From contig JADDOH010003931.1 in the NCBI GenBank assembly GCA_016648135.1, positions 62,001 through 126,000 of the forward strand: 64,000 nucleotides of DNA, in the 5' to 3' direction. Positions within the stretch are counted from its first letter, which is position 1; the number at the start of each line of letters is the position of its first letter. The notes under the pieces were generated by a model. That model worked only from the letters and a program-made list of their open reading frames with translations. It had not been told where the DNA came from and made no database searches. Source of the stretch: Agrypnia vestita. Lineage: Eukaryota; Arthropoda; Insecta; Trichoptera; Phryganeidae. Shown here one piece after another: positions 57,113 to 64,000 of the stretch. A program made the translations under genes and the position numbers.

Positions 57113-57545
57113 TATTTGGATAATTTATATAGCGCCGTTTTCGCGAATACTCACCTCAAGGGAGCGCTTTACACACAAAAATTATCTTACAAAACTACTT
57201 ACTGCTAAAAAAACTTATTTCCTATTACTTATTCACTAGTTGGCATGCAAGAAATGGAATTAATATTATAATAATACTATTAATTCTAATATAGTTTAAT
57301 ACTATAATAGTTGGGAGTGCCTGAAAGAATTAGGTGTTTTCGCGGAGCGCACAACTAGGAGTGGAAAACATCAGCTAGTGTTGTGGTCAGATTCTATAGG
57401 TTTTTATAGGATTGTCTAAATAGATGCGTCTTACCTAAGTTGTTTTTTGAACTGCGGTAAGCTGTCTGTTTGTCTTAGTTTATTAGGTAGTTTGTTCCAT
57501 AGCTTTGGTCCAGCCACCGCGAAAGCATGATCACCGAAATTAGTT
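57113..57545 (-). mobile_element. CR1/L2-like LINE fragment 4
   Basis: TTTATATAGCGCCGTTTTCG at the left end, AGTTGGGAGTGCCTGAAAGA, and TCCAGCCACCGCGAAAGCAT (sense CFRGGW, as in fragment 2 AFAVVGPKLW). Truncated at 57545. Confidence 0.7.
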
Positions 57546-57714
57546 AAAATAATATTAAGAAATCAAATTCAACGCATTTTTTATTCGAAAAAGTTTGACT
57601 TTTAAAATTTATTGATTTAGTCCAGATAAATATGTAGCTAGTATTATTAATAATAATAGTTAGTCAGTATTACTAATACTAAATATATACAAAAAATAGT
57701 AAAATAATAATTTT

Positions 57715-58085
57715 ATAACTTACGACCTATAAAGCAGGCTTAAGTGATCACTTTACACAATGTTACATTCACCGATTCCACCCAAGAACAATCTAACGTC
57801 TAGATTTTTTTTGTAGTTATACATAGGTATATGTTATTTATGTAACTCATTTTACATATTTGATACAACTACGCTATCGCCATCTATGGTTAAAAATGTG
57901 TCATTCTAATAATGACGTCGCTGATAAATGCTCTACCCCGCTCCTCTAACTAACATTTGACTATTTTAATTTATGGAAGTTATTATACATCCGTCCTGAC
58001 GAAGATACAAGTAGGTATTGAAACCGGTTGACGTTTAAAAACAATCCGTATGGCTTATACAAAGTTTGTTAGTTTTCTCTAATTA
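57715..58085 (+). mobile_element. GACGAAGC-family/Penelope-like terminal unit with hammerhead
   Basis: Continuous unit: GGCTTAAGTGATCACTTTAC, ACCGATTCCACCCAAGAACA, CTATCGCCATCTATGG, the hammerhead (57992-58033), then TTAAAAACAATCCGTATGGC and AAGTTTGTTAGTTTTCTC. Parts recur at 21.1, 38.0, 38.4 and 55.9-56.1 kb in the same order, which links the GACGAAGC-type sequence with the ribozyme-bearing one. Confidence 0.55.
57992..58033 (+). ncRNA. Hammerhead-ribozyme-like motif
   Basis: Helix I CGTC (57992-57995)/GACG (58030-58033); CTGACGA (57996-58002); helix II GATAC/GTATT with a six-base loop; GAA (58020-58022); palindromic ACCGGT helix III (58023-58028); T58029 as cleavage nucleotide. Every canonical core position is present. 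Confidence 0.65.
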
Positions 58086-58394
58086 ATTAACTGAAAATCG
58101 CACGCGACAAAAACACACATTCCCACTGCAACACCTTACCGGATAGTATCAGAAAGAATACAGATAAAAATGCCTAAAACAGCATTCAAAGACATCTTTA
58201 TCAAAACTCGTACACCTTTTTCCAAAACTCAAGCGCTAGCTTCCATAGAATAGATAATATTTACATTTAAGTTGCAAGATAAATATAAATCTTATTGTTT
58301 GTATATTATATGCATTAAAAATTTCTTTACAATAAAAAATAAAAATAAATCTTCATACTAATGTTTTTCTCAGATTGCTCATCAGATGTATATA

Positions 58395-58815
58395 AAACTG
58401 CACTAAGACATGCAATGATCTACAGCTCAGAAAGCTGAACCGTAAAGAAGGTGCACGAGCAAAAACTCCATACCAGTGAAATGAAGATGCTCATTTATAT
58501 TTTGGGTATATAGATATTTTGGGGGTGTTAAGAGGCTTGATAGAGAAAGAGTATATCAGGGGTGGTTTTAAGAGTAGTCCATGTTACTGAAAAGGTGAAG
58601 GAATCGACACTGAAATGGTATGGCTATGTAAAGAGGCACAAAATACACGAGACAAAAAGAGATTGAGGTCGTCCCAGTCCCGCATCGTGGAGTAGTATGG
58701 ATAAAGACCTTAAGAATGCCAGGTGGACGAAGCGATGGCCCGGAACAGGAAATCGTGGAAAAGAAGAGTAAGGAGAGCCGACCCCAAATGAAATGGGAAC
58801 CGGATGAAGAGGAAG
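58395..58815 (+). pseudogene. RTE-like LINE 3' end, fifth family
   Basis: Blocks in mixed frames: MIYSSES (YGSE-like), VHEQKLHTSEMKML, VTEKVKES-like, LKWYGYV, RHKIHETKRD, RPSPAS, DKDLKNARWTKRWPGTGN. They match the C-terminus of RTE-type elements (V.E+.L...EM+ML; LRWYGHV.R). Several frameshifts. Confidence 0.6.
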
Positions 58816-58839
58816 AGGAAGAATAATTTATTTTTCGAC

Positions 58840-59035
58840 GTTCAATATTCCATTCCGGAACACCACCGAACTTATGCACGATCTTCTGGTGTTGAAGCTT
58901 TCAATATTTGTTTTAATGGCCGTGCCAGTTCTTTCGTGAACGTCTTACACTTGACTCACATATTTTATTTCCATCCTCTACTTGCTCATACGTTCCATAT
59001 GATGAAACTATCTTACTTTCCTTTCTAAGATATAT
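58840..59035 (-). pseudogene. RTE-like LINE family B, decayed 3' end
   Basis: The minus strand keeps KVS.FHHMERMSK, IYESSVR and a FTKELARPLKQILKASTPED-like block (FEDGP equivalent). Confidence 0.45.
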
Positions 59036-59889
59036 TTAAAATTATTGCGGGTTGCGAAATTCGAGGGTAGTAAAAACTGCAACAAGAAAAAGGTTTTTAA
59101 TATCTCTGACGAACTGTGACGTCCGAGTCGTCTGTTACAAGTTAAGTGGTACATTTTACACTTTCAGGACATTTAAATGTGTGAAATACGATATTCCGGG
59201 CCATCCCTCTTCCTTGGAGACTTTACTGATGCTATACGTGTCAGATGTTGCTAAGGGCATATTTACAAACCATTCCGCACTTTAACATCCGAGAAATAAG
59301 CTGACTTTTTAATGGGTAGATTCAAAGACGTCATAATCTCTTTGGGGTAGATTAGATGTATATTTAAATAAAATATATTTTTTCAATAAAACAGTTTATA
59401 CAGAGAATATAAAATATATCTATGGCTCTATTATCTAGATTAGCTAGAATTAATTACAAGAGAACGGCGAAAATATTACATCAAACAATACAGTCATTGA
59501 AATTGGACACCTATTTATGGACGATTTTTTTACATGCTTTTATTTCACCCTCTTTATTTGTTTTTTTGTGGTGATATCTTGTAATTGATTTTTCACCAGT
59601 TTTCCGACTAGCTAGAGCTCTAGAACACTCAATATTTTCGTACAGATGATGATTATATGTCAGGTATAAAAGCAAAGACAGCAATGTCCAAAAAATAAAA
59701 AAATGTCTTTAATGCGGTCATCGAAGATTGATAATTTAAAATGTATTAAATTCTAGATTTTATATATCTATCCCTTCCAAAATCATGTTTCCTATCAATT
59801 TATAGGTTATGCTTCCTTTAAAATCTCTAATTCAGTAAGCTATAAATTAGTAATCATTGATGACTGCATTTTTTTTGGATATTGCTGCC
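59036..59889. other. Non-coding, nothing recognised
   Basis: No supported gene; the open frame at 59052-59285 has no recognisable domain. Confidence 0.35.
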
Positions 59890-60145
59890 TTTGCTTTTAT
59901 ACTCCTCTTATAATGACTGGACATATAATGAGAGGCGAAAAGTACTTCGTTCTTCAGCTCGTCATGAAGGGGAAGATTGAGGGTCGCAGAGGGGTCGGAA
60001 GGAGGCGGCATTCCTGGCTTCGAAACATCCGAGAGTGGACCGGGATAAGAAGCGTGGAAGAGCTGTTACGCACTGCCCTGGACAGGGAAACTTTCTCCCG
60101 GGTGATCGGGGAAGAAAGAAGTAAGATGATTATACATTATTAAAT
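59890..60145 (+). pseudogene. RTE-like LINE C-terminus, fourth family
   Basis: ORF 59913-60143: TGHIMRGEKYFVLQLVMKGK, GRRGVGRRRHSWLRNIREWT, SVEELLRTALDRETFSRVI. GHI.R...Y.LLQLI..GK, RRGVGRRR.SWL+NLR.WTG and LFR.A.DR are the last conserved blocks of this LINE type. About 75 codons remain open. Confidence 0.75.
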
Positions 60146-60600
60146 ATTTTCAACATGATCTGATCATTATTTCGTTTAAAATTAATAATTTTCCAGTATT
60201 GTTGTTTATCAAAGACCTACGTAACGCTGAGATTCATCAATATTAGTATGAAAAAAATTTCCGTTTCCAAATTTATTAATTTTATTCGGCAGATTCAACT
60301 TTGACATTAGGCGTCGGAACAAGATGGTAAATTCGATAAACCAGGGTTATGTTGAATTTAGATTTCTTGTATCGCAGGATAGCTTTGGATTATAAAAAAA
60401 CGGTTCGACAAGAATAACGTGCAACGAAATTATGCCACGGATTCAGAGTGTTGATGCGTAATATACGCAGTACTTTCTGCAATTAGCTTCTCATACTCAT
60501 GTACCATTCCTTCACCTGCTAGCTGTGAAACTGTTGCCCCATATTAAAGGCATGTCTTCAAAAAAATTATGATTTTCTTGCTATCAGATCAGATATTGAA
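60146..60600. other. Non-coding, nothing recognised
   Basis: Unique sequence leading into the Helitron-like 3' segment; no motif recognised. Confidence 0.35.
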
Positions 60601-60961
60601 TTTCGAATCTATACCTATAAACTCAATGTCTGTGTGTGTGTTCTCTATACAAATCCACACCGTTTGTCCGATTCGATTCAAACTTTGCATACGTATGCTT
60701 TGGAACCCGGCGGGTAACATAGGCATCATTTCCCCCCTATTATCATACCCCTTCCCCTCCCCCTGACATATTTTCGATGCAAATCTGTTCCTTTGACCGA
60801 TCTGACTCAAAATTTGGAAACTTATTCTTTAGGACTCAGCGGGTAACATAGGGGATATTTTCCCTCTATTCTCATACCCCTTACTCTCCCCGGATATATT
60901 TTCGATGCAAAAATTTTCAACTTAATCCTTAACCCGTGCAACGCCGGGTACGAACAGCTAG
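60600..60961 (+). mobile_element. Helitron-like 3' segment
   Basis: The right end has a CCCG/CGGG hairpin (CCCGTGCAACGCCGGG, 60933-60948) nine bases before CTAG (60958-60961), followed by T. Helitrons end in a hairpin followed by CTRR and insert next to T. A ~129-bp internal module with CGGGTAACATAGG is present twice. CCGTGCAACGCCGGGTACG-type ends are common in lepidopteran Helitrons. The 5' end is not identified. Confidence 0.65.
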
Positions 60962-61540
60962 TTCAGAATAATATTAAGTCTATCGTACCCTTTGCAAATT
61001 GAAGTGACTACATAATGCTCTCGTAAACTGTACGACTCTGCAGGCCGAAAGAGAGGAGCGTTTGTAAATCCGAGTCCGGTCATTAGTCGGGTCCCGAGGG
61101 GCCCTTTCTTGCTCCTTATTTTAGGCCCCAACTTGGATATTTTAGGGGCTCGTTAACTAATTAGTCGCTCAAAGGAACACAGCTTTGCGATTAGGCCCAG
61201 CGCTGTGCGGCAAGATGAGGGCTTTAACGATCGACACCCCGTTCAGTAATAATCTGATGTTTTTACACCGCGGCGAGCTCCGTGAGATGAATGACACATT
61301 GAGTGCTGATCCGTTTTGTGGAGCCGGCTACAATTTGACGTTTAATCGCCGTCTACCCGTCGCATAATCATTTACATAAATAGATTCTTCTTCTTCTTCA
61401 TCACTAAGGATTTTGGAATGTTCTTGACGATTTTCGTCCACCTTACCGCCATGACAGCCGGTTACTTTCTCAATCTGTTGTTGTGTGTGTTTCATGTCTT
61501 TTAATTTAAAATTTCCATCAAGATAAAATTATCACACAAT
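60962..61540. other. Candidate regulatory island 60985-61375
   Basis: Repeat-free and complex, with GGGTCCCGAGGGGCCC and CTAACTAATTAGTCGC. The 60-codon open frame inside has no domain. 61385-61470 resembles an RTE-like antisense tail starting with a (TTC)n run. Confidence 0.35.
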
Positions 61541-61963
61541 CACAGAGACGAAGCTACTTATATGAGAAACATGAATGGAAGTCTTTTGTACGACGGCCCA
61601 GAGCTTACAACCTGTACGAGCTGGCTTAAGCGATCACTCTACATAATGCAACGCTCACCAATTCCATCGTTATAACATCCACACACCGAATTTTTGAAAG
61701 CTATATTATGTAACTATATTGTTCCAAAGAGGAATCGTCCGTATATTTCAAGGGGCTGTTATGGTCATCTGTTGTCTCTTCTCATGAAACAGTATACACA
61801 GATTTCGTAGCTGATAATAATGCTTCTTTATTTAAAATGATATTCACCCGAATTATTCAACATATAGATTATAATTAGCCTGAAAATCAATATTTTAACT
61901 CCTTTTATAGACTGATATTTATTTTTAACAATATTAAGTGTTTCTCATATAAATAGCTTCGTC
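61541..61963. mobile_element. MITE with ~30-bp TIRs (GACGAAGC-terminus family)
   Basis: Left end CACAGAGACGAAGCTACTTA...TGAGAAAC and right end GTTTCTCATATAAATAGCTT...CCCTGTG are inverted copies. Inner blocks GTACGAGCTGGCTTAAGCGA and TCACCAATTCCATCG place it in the same family as the 15.2-16.0 kb giant repeat. Best evidence for the family's ends. Confidence 0.65.
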
Positions 61964-62154
61964 CCTGTGAGACTTCTATAATTTATCTCAATAATAATAT
62001 TCATTTATACAACAGCAAATGTAGAACAAAAATAATATTATTGATTGATTTGGCATTGGGTTGAAGAGATTATTCGTGACTGTAATTAAAGTGGATGGTA
62101 AACATAAACTTAATTATGTCTTCATGAGTTTAATTATATTTTATTACTCGAGTG

Positions 62155-62340
62155 TCTGGTCACGTAAAACATGTGAGCGAGGAAAGGATGCTTATAGGCC
62201 TGGCACGATCAGATATAAAAAATATTGGAGGATGGTTGTGTTTAAAGCTTCAACAACCGTAGAGCGGACATAAGAAGGTGTATAAATGTAGCCGAAGTAA
62301 AAGTGATGTACCAAGTTAGAGTAATGTGGCGTTTTGTTCA
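62155..62340 (+). pseudogene. RTE-like LINE family B, decayed 3' end
   Basis: TRKTCERGKD..-like start, LARSDIKNIGGWL (LQ.FEDG-like), KASTTVERT, and VMWRFVHF (VWRSI-like) blocks with frameshifts. Immediately followed by a better kept copy of family A in the same orientation. Confidence 0.5.
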
Positions 62341-62780
62341 TTTTATATACCCCTGTCGATGCGGTCCCTTAGACGTATGTGTGGTAAATCCATGTATGAT
62401 AGAGTCAAGAATGAAGATATTAGGAATGAATGTAAAGCTGATCGTAGCATAATACAGAGAATAAAAATAAGGTCGCTCAGGTGGCTTGGGCATGTTGAGC
62501 GAATGAATGAGGAAAGAAAGGTAAGAAAGATATATGATGCAAGTGTTGACGGCGCCAGAAAGAGAGGGCGACCACGGAAGACGTGGCATGACCAGATTAA
62601 CCAGATACTGGAAGATGGTCCTGTTAGAAGCCTGAACAACCGTCGAGCTTGCATGCGAAGATGTATGAATGTAGACGAAGCGAAAGTTGTATGTCAGGAC
62701 AGAAGAGTATGGCGCTCTATCCTCTCTGCCTACCCCCGCGTAGAAACGGCGTGATGGTAAGTAAGTAAGTAAGTATCTAG
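62341..62780 (+). pseudogene. RTE-like LINE family A 3' end, best copy
   Basis: The frame from 62358 to 62754 reads MRSLRRMCGKSMYDRVKNED, IIQRIKIRSLRWLGHVERMN, RKVRKIYDASVDGARKRGRP, TWHDQINQILEDGPVRSLNN, ACMRRCMNVDEAKVVCQDRR, VWRSILSAYPRVETA. It then ends with ATGGTAAGTAAGTAAGTAAG. This is the tail after the reverse transcriptase of an RTE-like LINE, with no inactivating change over ~130 codons, but the catalytic domains are missing. Confidence 0.8.
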
Positions 62781-63447
62781 GGGATAACTGTGGGGAAACG
62801 GCTTGGTGGTTAGTTAGGTATTTTCCCCACTTGCTTTTAAGGGGCCATTCTTAGTCAGAATTTTGAAAATTCTATTATTTGTTTCAACCCCTCGAGATTA
62901 TTTTGAAGTTTTAGGCCAATACAACAAATATTAACAGAGTTCTAAGAATCGTAAATAACCATTTTATCACAAAACGCACTTTCCAGACCAAAATATCACG
63001 AAAAATATCTTATCGATTTTTTTCTCATTTGAAAAGGAATGAAGGATTTTTTCGTAATGTCGAAATTTTCAGTACGAGCTTTGGTTTGAACCTTTGCTGT
63101 TTTTTTGCCAGTCAGTATTTTTATAAATCATTCGATCAAACATTATGTATTGTATAGGTACAGTATGCAATAATAGGTAAACCATTTCGCTTTCTTTTTA
63201 ATTTCAAAGGATCCAAATCCGAACTGAAGTGGTCACAAGTCATTTTGGGACAATGTCTATATCTCGTCAATACTATTTTTTTAACAAAAAGATGTGCTTA
63301 GGTTTTTAAATATATATCTTAAATTAATGTATTATTTTTTATAAACAATCAATGGTTTTATTAAATTTATTTATTAAATCACTCTTTTTTTCCCTGATTA
63401 AATGACCGAATTTTCACCGCTATCTAATTCAATTGATTCATTCAATC
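62781..63447. other. Non-coding, nothing recognised
   Basis: A second short LINE terminus trace (GGGAAACGGCTTGGTGGTTAG) at 62793-62815, then AT-rich unique sequence. Confidence 0.35.
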
Positions 63448-63930
63448 TAACTAACTAACTAATCTAACTAACAACTAACTAACCATCACGCCATTTCCCC
63501 GCAGGGGTATGCAGAGAGGATTTAAACGCCGCACTCTTCTATCCTGGCACACCGCTTTTGCTTCGGCCACATTCAAACATTTTCTCATTCAAGTTCTACG
63601 GTTGTTGCGGCTTTTAACAGGGCCATCCTCAAACACTTGTTGTATCTGGTCGTGCCAGGTCTTTCGCGGACGCCCTCTATTCCTGTTTCCTTCAACACTC
63701 GCCTCATATATTTTCTTAACCATCCTTTCCTCATTCATACGATCTACACGACCAAACCATCTCAACACTCCTTTCTTTATTCTGTCTACCACACTACAGG
63801 CAGCATTGCATTCATGTCGAATTTGTTCATTCCTTAATCTTTCGACCAAAGATTTTCCACACAAGCGTCTTAGTGACCGCATTTCCACCGCATTCAGTCT
63901 ACTTTCATCCCTCCATTCAATCTAATTTCA
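63448..63930 (-). pseudogene. RTE-like LINE family B 3' end, best copy
   Basis: The minus-strand ORF 63589-63888 reads MEMRSLRRLCGKSLVERLRN, CSVVDRIKKGVLRWFGRVDR, MVKKIYEASVEGNRNRGRP, TWHDQIQQVFEDGPVKSRNN. The CMRR and VWRSI blocks follow after a frameshift, and the left edge is a CTAACTAACTAACTAA-type tail (63448-63483). Family B differs from A in a consistent set of residues (SVEGNRNRG versus SVDGARKRG). Confidence 0.8.
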
Positions 63931-64000
63931 TTAATTTAAGCCAGTAGGCATACTTACAGTATTAAAGAATAAGTGATTTTAGGGAAGAAAATATTTTGTA

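Noticed and set aside
3027..64000. Second homeodomain exon (VKIWFQNRR)
   Set aside because: I looked for TGGTT(C/T)CA(A/G)AA(C/T)-type coding on the + strand and did not find it; a computational search should confirm.
1..64000. CRISPR arrays, operons or bacterial systems
   Set aside because: No regularly spaced repeats with unique spacers; gene density, splice sites and repeats are eukaryotic.

Overview
This is a eukaryotic nuclear window with insect, most likely lepidopteran, character. It is AT-rich, almost gene-free by ORF content, and packed with short decayed retroelements. These include RTE-like LINE 3' ends with (GTTA)n tails, CR1/L2-like LINE 3' ends, tRNA-derived SINEs, a Helitron 3' end, TIR elements (MITEs) and Penelope-like debris. 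The lineage call rests on repeat style and is an inference.

The only convincing host coding sequence is one internal exon of an NK-class homeobox gene (2734-3026, + strand), best matched from memory to NK7.1. It carries homeodomain positions 1-44 and stops at a splice donor exactly between Q44 and V45. The exon with the recognition helix (WFQN) was not found downstream, so the remaining ~61 kb is most simply read as a very large intron and/or 3' flank. Several complex, less AT-rich, repeat-free islands (about 11.1, 11.8, 16.5, 24.6, 29.6, 39.5, 55.4 and 61.2 kb) are candidate regulatory elements.

The most interesting layer is a set of hammerhead-ribozyme-like motifs, consistent with the known presence of such ribozymes in Penelope-like retroelements. 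One (4870-4913) lies just 3' of a truncated GIY-YIG endonuclease ORF. Three more (2556-2593, 27820-27860, 57992-58033) keep the whole CUGANGA ... GAAA core, a closable helix II, a short self-complementary helix III, an NUH cleavage triplet and a pairing helix I. Decayed relatives lie near 21.1, 44.4, 48.2, 49.0-49.4 and 55.9 kb. Three compact elements containing these sequences are flanked by 12-13 bp direct repeats that look like target-site duplications, so the hammerhead-bearing units appear to move as discrete small elements, partly in head-to-head form.

Layout: 0-5 kb NK homeobox exon, HSE-bearing LTR-like module, SINE, Penelope fragment; 5-15 kb mostly unique AT-rich sequence with a SINE, an RTE fragment and CRE-like sites; 15-23 kb a ~790 bp giant inverted repeat, a Harbinger-like MITE, two back-to-back hairpin elements and a perfect 22-bp palindrome; 26-45 kb dense LINE remnants, a piggyBac-like MITE nested in a LINE, hammerhead elements; 46-51 kb a second near-identical LINE copy, tandem repeats and an LTR-like module; 53-64 kb SINEs, RTE-like LINE ends, another hammerhead, a Helitron end and a MITE with ~30-bp TIRs.
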